From Maribellus sp. CM-23 (lineage in GTDB: Bacteria > Bacteroidota > Bacteroidia > Bacteroidales > Prolixibacteraceae), in contig NZ_JADWYJ010000008.1 of NCBI RefSeq assembly GCF_021354595.1, positions 98,681 to 162,680 of the forward strand: 64,000 nt of DNA, given 5' to 3'. Positions 9,417-17,661 of the stretch are shown piece by piece (positions within the stretch are counted from its first letter, which is position 1; each line of letters starts with the position of its first letter). The notes under the pieces were generated by a model. That model did no database searches and had not been told where the DNA came from. It saw nothing but the letters and a program-made list of their open reading frames with translations. A program made the position numbers and the translations under genes.

Positions 9417-9769
9417 ATGGAATTTAAATTTGAAAACCTGATCATCTGGCAAAAAGCAATGGACTTTGCAGAAGAGATTAATGCAATAGCATACTCTTTC
9501 CGCAAACAGAACTTTATAATCTCTCTTCTCAAATCAGACGAGCAGCTGATTCCATTGCCTTGAACATCTCTGAAGGTTCTATTGAACAATCCTCTCAAGA
9601 ATTTAAAAGATTTATGAATTATGCCATCCGTTCACTTGCTGAAGTGGTGACATGTTTGCACAAAGCAAAACGCAGAAAATACATTACGGAGGAATTATTT
9701 AAAAATCATTACGGATTTGCATTCAATTTGATGAACATGATGATTGCATTTAAAAACAAAATAAAATGA
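9417..9769 (+). pseudogene. Four-helix-bundle (IVP / S23-type) protein gene, frameshifted
   Basis: The ATG at 9417 starts MEFKFENLIIWQKAMDFAEE, the characteristic opening of the four-helix-bundle family (TIGR02436, related to 23S rRNA intervening-sequence proteins). After FRKQ (codon 9507-9509) this frame goes off family and stops at TGA 9561-9563. Reading one base shifted from about 9510 restores LYNLSSQIRRAADSIALNIS and then the normal C-terminus to the TGA at 9767-9769, ending NLMNMMIAFKNKIK. The whole span is 353 bases, one short of 118 codons including the stop, so a single base was lost near 9509/9510 (for example the first G of an expected GAA). It is either a pseudogene or a sequencing indel. 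It sits between dinB and the LexA-like gene and is bracketed by inverted repeats. Confidence 0.85.
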
Positions 9770-9788
9770 CTGTAATCCGAGGATATAA

Positions 9789-9813
9789 GACTTCCCGCTT
9801 CTAACTTCAAACT
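9789..9813 (-). repeat. Right terminal inverted repeat of the four-helix-bundle element
   Basis: Reverse complement of this segment begins AGTTTGAAGTTAGAAG and pairs with 9340-9364 (20 of 25). It ends only six bases before the ATG of the LexA-like gene at 9820, so the element has been placed directly against the repressor's start codon. Confidence 0.6.
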
Positions 9814-9819
9814 AAAATC

Positions 9820-10530
9820 ATGTATTTTGCAGACAATTTAAAATTTCTACGGATCCGGCGAAGGAAATCGCAGATGGATCTGGCAGCCGAACTCGAACTG
9901 ACCCGCACCACCTTGTCGGGCTACGAGAAAAATGTACAACCACCTTTTAAGGTATTGATCCGCATCTCGGAGTATTTCAACATTTCGCTGGATGCCCTGA
10001 TCAAGTATCGGTTGGAAGCACTTTCCGAGTTTCAGCTTTCGCAAATTGAAAAGGGTTTTGACGTGGACATAACCGGAAACAAGCTCAGGCTACTCACTAT
10101 TTCGGTGGATAGCAAAGGCGAAGAAAACATTGAGATGGTGCCCATAAAAGCACATGCCGGTTACACCAACAGCTACGGCGATCTTGATTTTATTGCTTCC
10201 CTCCCCAAGTTTAAACTTCCATTTCTGCCACAAAACCGCACCTACCGTAGTTTCCAGATCAAAGGCGACTCGATGTTGCCCATAAAAGAAGGTGCGTGGG
10301 TAACCTGCTCGTTTGTTGAAGACTGGACCGGAATAAAAGATGGCAAAGCCTGCATTATTGTTACAAAAGACGACGGCATTATTTTTAAGTTGGTGTACAA
10401 ACAACAGAAACAAAGCCATTTCTTGCTGGTTTCATCCAACCGTGAGTATTCTCCTTACAAGATGCCACTGACACAAATTCAGGAAATCTGGCAGTTTGAA
10501 ACCGTAAACAGTTTTGAGTATTCAGAATAA
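9820..10530 (+). CDS. LexA-like repressor: XRE HTH plus S24 self-cleaving peptidase
   Basis: The 236-residue product joins an N-terminal XRE helix-turn-helix (about 5-62) to a C-terminal S24 LexA/UmuD-type peptidase domain (about 105-230). The serine is in KGDSMLP (Ser151) and the general-base lysine in IIFKLV (Lys190). An Ala-Gly pair at 113-114 (AHAGYT) is positioned like the autocleavage site. This matches Bacteroidota SOS-type repressors that use an XRE rather than a winged-helix DNA-binding domain. It is divergent from dinB and likely controls dinB and the DnaE2-like gene (inference). Only six bases separate its ATG from the inverted repeat of the inserted element, so its native promoter may have been displaced. 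Confidence 0.9.
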   Translation: MYFADNLKFLRIRRRKSQMDLAAELELTRTTLSGYEKNVQPPFKVLIRISEYFNISLDALIKYRLEALSEFQLSQIEKGFDVDITGNKLRLLTISVDSKGEENIEMVPIKAHAGYTNSYGDLDFIASLPKFKLPFLPQNRTYRSFQIKGDSMLPIKEGAWVTCSFVEDWTGIKDGKACIIVTKDDGIIFKLVYKQQKQSHFLLVSSNREYSPYKMPLTQIQEIWQFETVNSFEYSE

Positions 10531-10909
10531 TACCTCAATTCTGCAAGCCGAATTTAACGGCACACAGAGAACGCAGATTTACGCAGAAAATGATTTCATC
10601 CATTGGGGTAATAAAATTTGTGGTAATCAGTGCAATCCGCGCGAAATAAAGGTATAAATGAAGTATTCAGGAATAAACACTGAGTACAGGAACAGCCAAA
10701 CGGCATCACAGTAACACAGCCCCCTACCCCTGTTTGCAGAATCTGGTATTCTGTATCCGGATCAGGTATTCACCCCCAAATAACAACCAAAAATCACACC
10801 TCATAGATACAGGATATACCCCATAAAATACTCATATATCTATTTATATAGATATTTGTATTTTATAGCATATATTTGTGCCCAAAATTAGAAATAAAAC
10901 CATTTGCAT
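10531..10909. other. Intergenic region upstream of the efflux operon
   Basis: No reading frame here looks coding. The first 270 bases contain degenerate stretches such as CACAGAGAACGCAGATTTACGCAG that look like decayed filler. The last 80 bases become strongly A+T-rich and carry the operator-like palindrome and -7 box listed separately. Confidence 0.6.
10836..10878 (+). promoter_or_regulatory. Operator-like palindrome and -7 box of the RND operon
   Basis: ATATCTAT (10836-10843) and ATAGATAT (10848-10855) form a perfect 8-bp inverted repeat around TTAT. TATATTTG at 10871-10878 matches the Bacteroidota -7 element TAnnTTTG. The palindrome covers the region where the -33 element would be, a typical place for repression by a MarR- or TetR-type regulator. 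No such regulator is encoded next to the operon, so the binder is unknown. Confidence 0.45.
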
Positions 10910-12241
10910 ATGTTTAAAGATCGATTTACCAAAGTACTGATTCTTTTTCTTGCCATACCTTTCTTAAACAATGCCCAAACCAGGCAGCTAAGTCTGGATG
11001 AAGCGTTGAATCTGGCAGCAGAAAACAATCTGAACATTAAAAGTGCAGAAGCGCGAATAAACACCGCAAAAGCATCGTACCGAATGACCAATTCTGTTTT
11101 TTTACCCGGAATTGAAGCCAGTCATACCGGTGTTACTACCAACGATCCTCTTTCTTCGTTTGGATTCAAATTAAAACAGGAGATCGTTCAGCAAGCCGAT
11201 TTTGATCCGGCCCGCCTAAACGATCCGGGAAGCAATGAAAATTTCGGAACAAAAATCGAAATTCAGCAGCCACTGCTTAACCTCGATGGAATTTACGCAC
11301 GAAAAGCTGCAAAAAAGCAATTCGAAGCCATGACTTACCAGGCTACACGGGTGCGCAAAAACATTGAATACGAAGTAAAGCGTGCCTATTTTATGCTGGA
11401 ACTGGCTGAATCTTCGGTGAATGTGCTGGAGCGTTCTGTTAAAGTAGCAGAAGAAGCGCTTCGCCTAACCAAAAACAACGAAGAGCAGGGATTTGCCAAA
11501 CACGCCGATGTACTGGAAGCTTCGGTTCGCTACGAAGAGCGCAAAAACCAACTTTTGGAAGCTCAGAATCAGCGCGAAGCAGCCCACGATTTTCTGGCTC
11601 ATTTGTTGGGGCTGGAACTGAACGAACAAATTACCACAACCGATTCACTGGTTCAGGCGCCTACGCAAATGCTGGCCACTCAACCGGATTATAATTTGGA
11701 AAACCGCTCCGACCTCCTGGCCTTTCAAAAACAAATTGAAGCAGGAGAAAACATGGTCCGCAGCAACAAAATGAAGTTTGTTCCGCGTGTAAATGCCTTT
11801 GGTGCGGTAGAATGGAACGACGACAAACTGCTGGGAACCTCCGCCAATAATTACATGCTTGGCGCGTCACTCAGCTGGAAATTATTTAATGGATATAAAA
11901 ATACCGGTGCCGTGCAGCAGGCCAAATCCCAACTGGACGAAGCACGTTTTAGCTATCAGGATTACCTGTCTCAAAGCCAGGTACAGGTAAACAATGCCAT
12001 CAGAAACGTAAACCTTAACTACAGTCGTATTCAGTCAAGTAAACTGGCCAAAGAACAGGCACAGGAATCACTCCGGATACGCACCAACCGTTTTGAACAG
12101 GGACTGGAGAAAACAGCTGACCTGCTGATGTCGGAAGCCCTGGCCTCCGGAAAAGAACTGGAATACATACAATCTATTTATAACTACAGACAGGCCATTT
12201 TCGAAATGGAACTGCTCATGGAAAAAGATATTAATCAATAA
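10910..12241 (+). CDS. TolC-family outer-membrane efflux channel
   Basis: I use the ATG at 10910; an in-frame TTG six bases upstream is less likely. The 443-residue product starts with a signal peptide ending about NNAQ. It contains two homologous TolC/OEP halves, each with long amphipathic helices. The repeat is visible as LSLDEALNLAAENNLNIK near the N-terminus and repeated A.....L..A.......Y...V patterns in both halves. It would form a trimeric beta-barrel and periplasmic tunnel that exports the substrates pumped by the RND permease at 13357. It is the first gene of the operon, 12 bases upstream of the adaptor gene. The transported substrate is unknown. Confidence 0.92.
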   Translation: MFKDRFTKVLILFLAIPFLNNAQTRQLSLDEALNLAAENNLNIKSAEARINTAKASYRMTNSVFLPGIEASHTGVTTNDPLSSFGFKLKQEIVQQADFDPARLNDPGSNENFGTKIEIQQPLLNLDGIYARKAAKKQFEAMTYQATRVRKNIEYEVKRAYFMLELAESSVNVLERSVKVAEEALRLTKNNEEQGFAKHADVLEASVRYEERKNQLLEAQNQREAAHDFLAHLLGLELNEQITTTDSLVQAPTQMLATQPDYNLENRSDLLAFQKQIEAGENMVRSNKMKFVPRVNAFGAVEWNDDKLLGTSANNYMLGASLSWKLFNGYKNTGAVQQAKSQLDEARFSYQDYLSQSQVQVNNAIRNVNLNYSRIQSSKLAKEQAQESLRIRTNRFEQGLEKTADLLMSEALASGKELEYIQSIYNYRQAIFEMELLMEKDINQ

Positions 12242-12253
12242 AAGCCTTATAAA

Positions 12254-13348
12254 ATGCAAGTAAAATCAATTAATAAGAACCTTTTCATCGCCCTTGCCGC
12301 GATGGGATTATTTGTTGTCGCGTGTGGTAAAAAGGAAAACACCGCAACAATCAGCAATCCGGAGAAAATTCAGGTGAAAGTAGCGACAGCTAAACTGGAA
12401 GAATTTCCGATGGAGAACAGTTTTTCAGGAAAACTGGAAGCTGACAAGCAAAGTAACCTGAGCACCCGGATGATGGGACAGATTACAGCAATTTACGCAA
12501 AACCAGGCCAAAAAGTAAGCAAAGGCGACCTGCTGATCCAGATCCGAAACCAGGATATTCTGGCAAAAAAAGCACAGGTAGAAGCCAGTAAAGTAGAAGC
12601 AACTACCGCTTACGAAAGTGCCCAAAAAGACCTGAAACGTTTTGAAGCCTTACACGCTGCCAACAGCGCTTCGGACAAAGAACTGGACGATATGCGTACC
12701 CATTTCCAAATGGCCAAAGCACGTCTTTCGGCAGTGGAGCAAATGGAACGTGAAGTAGAAGAAAACATTCGTTATACCGCTATAAGAGCGCCTTACAACG
12801 GAACTATTACCGGCAAATTTGTCAACGAAGGCGACATGGCCAACCCGGGAATGCCTTTGCTAAGCATGGAAAGCCCTTCGCAATGGAAAGTTTATGCGCG
12901 CATTCCGGAGCTGGAAATTGCCAACGTAAAATTAAACGATCCGGTAAAAGTGCAATTTACAGCATCACCCGGCACCGAAGTGGCAGGAGCTATTTCCGAG
13001 ATCAACCCTTCATCTGCCAATACCGGCAGCCAGTTTGAAGCAAAAATTCTGTTGGATGCTGATGCTGTAAAATCCATCGATCTGTATAGCGGAATGTACG
13101 CAACTGTTCTGCATGCAAAAGGAACCGAAAAAATGATCCGCGTTCCCCAGAGCAGTTTGGTTAAACGTGGACAACTAACCGGACTTTATACAGTAGGCGC
13201 CAACAACAACTCGGTGTTGCGCTGGATCCGCACCGGAAAAACATACAACGATTCCATTGATGTTCTTTCGGGACTTAGCGATGGAGAAAAATACATTCTG
13301 TCGGGCGAGGGTAAATTATACGACGGAGCAATTGTTGAAAACAAATAA
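12254..13348 (+). CDS. RND efflux periplasmic adaptor lipoprotein (HlyD/MFP family)
   Basis: The 364-residue product has a lipoprotein signal with lipobox LFVVAC, so Cys24 should be lipidated. A membrane-fusion core follows: a biotinyl-lipoyl-like half-motif (about 70-100, GQKVSKGDLLIQI), an alpha-hairpin (about 105-165), the second lipoyl half (TAIRAPYNGTITG, about 175-190), a beta-barrel and a membrane-proximal domain. It links TolC to the RND permease across the periplasm. The next gene starts nine bases after its stop. Length is normal for the MFP family. Confidence 0.93.
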   Translation: MQVKSINKNLFIALAAMGLFVVACGKKENTATISNPEKIQVKVATAKLEEFPMENSFSGKLEADKQSNLSTRMMGQITAIYAKPGQKVSKGDLLIQIRNQDILAKKAQVEASKVEATTAYESAQKDLKRFEALHAANSASDKELDDMRTHFQMAKARLSAVEQMEREVEENIRYTAIRAPYNGTITGKFVNEGDMANPGMPLLSMESPSQWKVYARIPELEIANVKLNDPVKVQFTASPGTEVAGAISEINPSSANTGSQFEAKILLDADAVKSIDLYSGMYATVLHAKGTEKMIRVPQSSLVKRGQLTGLYTVGANNNSVLRWIRTGKTYNDSIDVLSGLSDGEKYILSGEGKLYDGAIVENK

Positions 13349-13356
13349 GTAGAAAA

Positions 13357-16300
13357 ATGAAGACAGGATTTGCAGGCGGAATAGCCAAAGCATTTATAAA
13401 TTCGAAGCTGACACCGCTTCTGATGGTCGCTTTCCTGGTCATCGGAATCTACAGCTCGTACCTTACACCGAGGGAGGAAGAACCTCAGATTGACGTACCT
13501 ATTGCCGACATTTTTTTCCGCTATCCGGGCGCAAGCCCCACGGAAATTGAATCGCGGGTAATGCAACCGCTCGAAAAAGTAGTAGCCAATATACCGGGAG
13601 TTGAGTATGTGTATTCGACTTCGATGCCGGGCCAGGCCATGTTGATCGTACAGTTTTATGTGGGCGAAGACATTGAACGCTCGCTGGTAAAAATGTACAA
13701 CGAGATTATGAAGCACATGGACCAGATGCCGGCGGGAACTTCGTTACCGCTCGTAAAAACCCGCTCGATTGACGACGTACCGGTGCTTGGCCTGACTTTG
13801 TGGAGTGAGAATTATGACGATTACCAACTCAAAAGAATAGCCCAGGAACTAAACAACGAAATTGAGCAGGTCACCGATGTTTCGGAGACCAAAGTGATTG
13901 GAGGCCGTTCGCGCGAAATTCGCGTGGTATTGGACAGCGAGAAAATGGCTGCCGCCCATGTGGATGCACTGATGATTGCCCAGCAAATTCAGCTGGCAAA
14001 CAGTCAGTTTCAAGCCGGTTCTTTTAGCAAAAACGATACAGAATACCTGGTGGAAGCCGGTGATTTCCTGAAATCATCAGAAGATGTTGAAAACCTTGTT
14101 GTGGGCGTTTTCAACAATCATCCGGTTTACCTGAAACAGGTGGCCGAAATTATTGACGGACCACAAGAACCAATCCAGTATGTAGAATTTGGCTATGCAC
14201 AAATGGACCAGCAGAAAGCTGATCATCCGGGGGAATACCCGGCCGTAACTATCTCGGTTGCCAAACGCCGCGGCGCTGATGCCATGCGCGTTTCTGACGA
14301 AATTTTGCAAAAGCTGGACGTTCTGAAAAAAGACCTTATACCAGAAGATGTACAGGTAACTGTAACTCGTAATTACGGGGAAACTGCCTCGCACAAAGTA
14401 TCCGAACTGCTGATGCACTTATTTGGTGCCATCATCTCGGTAACCATAGTAGTAATGCTGGCCATGGGCTGGCGCGGTGGACTGGTGGTGTTCCTTTCGG
14501 TACCTATCACCTTCGCCTTAACTATGTTCAGCTATTATTTTCTGGACTATACACTGAACAGGATCACTTTATTCGCGCTCGTATTTGTGACAGGAATTGT
14601 TGTGGACGACTCCATCATTATTGCCGAAAATATGCACCGGCACTTTAAAATGAAAAAGTTGCCCTTTATACAAGCGGCGTTGCGCTCGATAGACGAAGTT
14701 GGTAACCCAACCATTCTGGCGACATTCACCGTAATTGCTGCGGTATTGCCCATGGTTTTTGTGAGCGGATTAATGGGGCCTTACATGAGCCCGATGCCGA
14801 TTGGCGCTTCCATCGCAATGATCTTCTCGTTGTTGGTAGCACTGACCATCACTCCATACCTGGCTTACCGCCTGCTGAAACACGACAACAAAAAAACGGA
14901 AAAGGAATTCCGGATGGAGGATTCAGTTATCTACAAACTGTATAAGAAAACCATCAATCCGATGCTGGAGTCTCCTTTCAAACGCTGGGGATTTATTATT
15001 GGTGTTACCGTACTCTTGTTCGGATCGATGACTCTGGTATACTTCAAAATGGTGGCCGTAAAAATGCTTCCGTTTGATAACAAAAATGAGTTCCAGGTGA
15101 TCGTTGACATGCCCGAAGGAACTACGCTGGAGCGCACCGCCGTTGTTACAAAAGAACTGGCAGCCTACATTGCTCAGCAAAACAATGTGCTGAACTACCA
15201 AACCTACGTGGGAACCGCTTCGCCGATGAACTTTAACGGTTTGGTACGCCACTACGACCTGCGCCAGGGATCCAACGTTGCCGACATCCAGGTAAACCTT
15301 ACTGATAAAGGCAACCGCAGTCTGCAAAGTCACGACATTGCCAAGGCTATGCGTCCGGGCTTGCAGGAAATTGGGAAGAAATACAATGCCAATGTTAAAG
15401 TGGTGGAAGTTCCGCCCGGACCTCCGGTATTATCAACACTGGTAGCCGAAGTGTACGGTCCCGACCTGGATGCGCAGACAGAAATTGCCCGCCAGGTGAA
15501 AGCCTTGTTTGCTGAAACGGAGGATGTGGTGGACATTGACTGGTATCCTGAAGACGACCAGGTGGAGTACAAATTTGATGTACTGAAAGAAAAGGCTGCT
15601 TTGCATGGTCTGACTACGCAACAGGTTACACAAAGCCTGGCAATGGCATTGGGCGGACAGGAAGTAGCTCAGCTTTACCAGGAACAGGAATACGAGCAAA
15701 CCGGAATTAAACTGCGCTTGGGCGAAAAAGACCGTTCGGGGCTGAACGAGTTGAAAAACATCAACATCATGAGCCAAAGCGGACAAATGGTTTCGCTGGG
15801 CGATGTGGTGGAAATAGAACAAGGTCTGCAGGACAAAAGCATCTACCGGAAAAATCAACGCCGTGTGGTTTACGTAACCGCCGATGTGGCCGGAAGTCTA
15901 GAAAGCCCTGTTTATGCAATCCTTAACATGTCGGAAAAACTGAAAGATATTCAGGTGCCCGAAGGATATTTGCTTAGCGAAGAATATACGCAGCAACCTT
16001 TCACCCAGGAAAATTACAGCCTGAAATGGGACGGCGAATGGCAAATTACCTACGAAGTTTTCCGCGACCTTGGAACAGCCTTTGCGGTGGTACTGCTGGT
16101 TATTTACATGCTGATCATTGGCTGGTTCCAAAACTTTAAGGTGCCGTTTGTCATGATGATTTCCATTCCGCTATCGCTGGTTGGTATCCTGGTAGGCCAC
16201 TGGATGATGGGTGCTTTTTTCACCGCAACATCCATGATCGGGTTAATTGCGCTCGCGGGCATTATGGTCCGAAATGCCATATTGCTCATCGACTTTATCA

Positions 16301-16596
16301 ACCTGCGACTGGCCGAAGGAATTCCGCTGAAAGAAGCAGTAATCGAAGCCGGAGCGGTGCGTACCACCCCTATTCTACTCACCGCAGGAACCGTGGTAAT
16401 TGGCGCCGTAGTTATTCTGTTCGACCCTATTTTCCAGGGGCTAGCCATTTCGCTGATGGGTGGTAGCATCGCGTCTACTTTCTTGACACTTGTAATTGTT
16501 CCGCTCATCTACTACATGACTGAAAAGAAAAAATACCAGAAACAGGAAGCGGCAAATATGATTGAAGAAGAAAATACCAATAACCATAACGAATAG
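13357..16596 (+). CDS. RND-family efflux permease (AcrB/MdtC-like)
   Basis: The 1079-residue product has the full RND architecture: an N-terminal TM helix, a periplasmic porter loop (about 40-330), six TM helices (about 335-520), a second TM/porter half and a final cluster of TM helices. The proton-relay aspartates are present in TM4, GIVVDDSIIIAEN. The sequence resembles the multidrug (HAE1) rather than the heavy-metal type: the motifs seen are acidic and hydrophobic, and no Met/His-rich metal region is visible. It is a homotrimeric proton-driven pump working with the TolC and adaptor genes directly upstream. The next gene follows six bases after its stop. Substrate is not deducible. Confidence 0.93.
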   Translation: MKTGFAGGIAKAFINSKLTPLLMVAFLVIGIYSSYLTPREEEPQIDVPIADIFFRYPGASPTEIESRVMQPLEKVVANIPGVEYVYSTSMPGQAMLIVQFYVGEDIERSLVKMYNEIMKHMDQMPAGTSLPLVKTRSIDDVPVLGLTLWSENYDDYQLKRIAQELNNEIEQVTDVSETKVIGGRSREIRVVLDSEKMAAAHVDALMIAQQIQLANSQFQAGSFSKNDTEYLVEAGDFLKSSEDVENLVVGVFNNHPVYLKQVAEIIDGPQEPIQYVEFGYAQMDQQKADHPGEYPAVTISVAKRRGADAMRVSDEILQKLDVLKKDLIPEDVQVTVTRNYGETASHKVSELLMHLFGAIISVTIVVMLAMGWRGGLVVFLSVPITFALTMFSYYFLDYTLNRITLFALVFVTGIVVDDSIIIAENMHRHFKMKKLPFIQAALRSIDEVGNPTILATFTVIAAVLPMVFVSGLMGPYMSPMPIGASIAMIFSLLVALTITPYLAYRLLKHDNKKTEKEFRMEDSVIYKLYKKTINPMLESPFKRWGFIIGVTVLLFGSMTLVYFKMVAVKMLPFDNKNEFQVIVDMPEGTTLERTAVVTKELAAYIAQQNNVLNYQTYVGTASPMNFNGLVRHYDLRQGSNVADIQVNLTDKGNRSLQSHDIAKAMRPGLQEIGKKYNANVKVVEVPPGPPVLSTLVAEVYGPDLDAQTEIARQVKALFAETEDVVDIDWYPEDDQVEYKFDVLKEKAALHGLTTQQVTQSLAMALGGQEVAQLYQEQEYEQTGIKLRLGEKDRSGLNELKNINIMSQSGQMVSLGDVVEIEQGLQDKSIYRKNQRRVVYVTADVAGSLESPVYAILNMSEKLKDIQVPEGYLLSEEYTQQPFTQENYSLKWDGEWQITYEVFRDLGTAFAVVLLVIYMLIIGWFQNFKVPFVMMISIPLSLVGILVGHWMMGAFFTATSMIGLIALAGIMVRNAILLIDFINLRLAEGIPLKEAVIEAGAVRTTPILLTAGTVVIGAVVILFDPIFQGLAISLMGGSIASTFLTLVIVPLIYYMTEKKKYQKQEAANMIEEENTNNHNE

Positions 16597-16602
16597 AGGA
16601 CT

Positions 16603-16911
16603 ATGAAATTTGTAATGATTCAATGTGTGGAAGCACATCACCACAACCTGGCTCACATTTTAGAGCAGCTTCACATTAACTCGTACAGCGAAACCGAGGT
16701 GGAAGGCTTCATGAAAGATGTGGAAGGAAAACGGGAAATTGCAAACTGGTTTGGATCCGCAAGACGTCCTTACCGCTACATCATATCTTTCACATTTCTG
16801 GAAGAAGACAGGGCCAACGAATTGCTTCGGATGGTAAAGGAATTTAACGATTCGTTCGAGGCCATCAGCCCAATAAACGCTTACATTATGAACGTAGAAA
16901 AATATGTTTAA
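16603..16911 (+). CDS. Small conserved-type protein downstream of RND permease
   Basis: The 102-residue soluble product begins MKFVMIQCVEAHHHNLAHIL and ends in PINAYIMNVEKYV. The alternation of strands and amphipathic helices, and the ending typical of PII/CutA-like ferredoxin folds, suggest a small regulator or sensor domain. This is a structural guess, not a recognised family. It carries a His cluster (AHHHN) near residue 12 that could bind metal. It is six bases after the permease gene and overlaps the next frame slightly, so it belongs to the efflux operon and may modulate it. Confidence 0.75.
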   Translation: MKFVMIQCVEAHHHNLAHILEQLHINSYSETEVEGFMKDVEGKREIANWFGSARRPYRYIISFTFLEEDRANELLRMVKEFNDSFEAISPINAYIMNVEKYV

Positions 16912-16924
16912 AAAGAATAAAATT

Positions 16925-17107
16925 ATGAGGGAGAGAATTATACGCGGAGTAGCCGGAATTTTTGTTTTGACAAGCCTGCTCCTGGCCATTTTTGTTCATA
17001 TTTACTGGTTAGGACTGGCCGCTTTTGTGGGGCTGAACCTGTTTCAGTCGTCGTTCACAAAGTTCTGCCCGCTTGAATATTTTTTGAAAAAAGCGGGAAT
17101 TCAGTAA
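16925..17107 (+). CDS. DUF2892-type small membrane protein
   Basis: From ATG 16925 the product has 60 residues. An alternative in-frame ATG at 16904 would add seven residues and overlap the preceding gene. It starts MRERIIRGVAGIFVLTSLLL and has two predicted TM helices joined by a tight turn, followed by FTKFCPLEYFLKKAG. The pattern R..R...G......... with C-P-L near the end is that of DUF2892 (YgaP-type inner-membrane domain), often found near sulfur- or redox-related genes. It is the last gene of the efflux operon, followed by a strong terminator. Confidence 0.8.
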   Translation: MRERIIRGVAGIFVLTSLLLAIFVHIYWLGLAAFVGLNLFQSSFTKFCPLEYFLKKAGIQ

Positions 17108-17131
17108 TTGCATTTGATTTTTTTGACAAGC

Positions 17132-17169
17132 AGAAGGTTGGTGATTTGTTTCATCAACCTTCTTTTTTT
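17132..17169 (+). terminator. Rho-independent terminator of RND operon
   Basis: A 13-bp stem (17132-17144 with 17151-17163, one G-U pair) closes a 6-base loop and is followed by a run of seven T. Confidence 0.9.
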
Positions 17170-17290
17170 GTATTGATTCAAAAATCAGCAGATACAGCAT
17201 TCCCAGGGGATCCCGAGTCCCTCCATCTCAAAAAAACAGCGTGACATTCAAATTTTATTATGCACATATGTTATTTATTATTTTTTACAC

Positions 17291-17298
17291 TATCTTTG
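17291..17298 (+). promoter_or_regulatory. -7 promoter box for the NifX-like pair
   Basis: TATCTTTG matches TAnnTTTG and lies 38 bases upstream of the first NifX-like start. No convincing -33 element is visible. An ACATATGT palindrome lies nearby at about 17263-17270 and may be an operator. Confidence 0.45.
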
Positions 17299-17336
17299 TT
17301 TCAGACTTTTACAAATAACAAAGTACAGAAACAACA

Positions 17337-17657
17337 ATGAAAACAATTATCACATCTACCGGGAATAACTTACAATCCGTTTTTGATCCCAGGTTTGGTC
17401 GTGCCGGATGGTTTTGCGTGTACGACCGTGAATCCAACTCGACCAATTTCATCGAAAACAGCTTTAAAAATGTAAACGGTGGTGCCGGAACAAAAACATC
17501 GGAAATGGCAGCCGAACTGGGCGCCAATCAAGTTATCTCGGGAGACTTCGGGCCTAAAGCCAGAACCATGCTCGAAAAGTTTAAAATACAGATGGTGATT
17601 CTGGAAGATGAAGGATTAAGTGTTCAAGACATTATAGACAGAATCAATAAAAATTAA
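17337..17657 (+). CDS. NifX/NifB-C-terminal-like (dinitrogenase FeMo-cofactor family) protein
   Basis: The 106-residue product matches the dinitrogenase iron-molybdenum cofactor biosynthesis fold (PF02579 type): TSTGNNLQSVFDPRFGRAGWF at the N-terminus and GAGTKTSEMAAELGANQVISGDFGPKA in the middle. In nitrogen fixers this domain carries Fe-S/FeMo cofactor precursors. There are no nif structural genes here, so it is one of the stand-alone copies seen with ferredoxin-MinD ATPases (COG1433 with COG1149). It is four bases from the second family member and is probably involved in Fe-S or metal-cluster handling. Confidence 0.85.
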   Translation: MKTIITSTGNNLQSVFDPRFGRAGWFCVYDRESNSTNFIENSFKNVNGGAGTKTSEMAAELGANQVISGDFGPKARTMLEKFKIQMVILEDEGLSVQDIIDRINKN

Positions 17658-17661
17658 CAGA

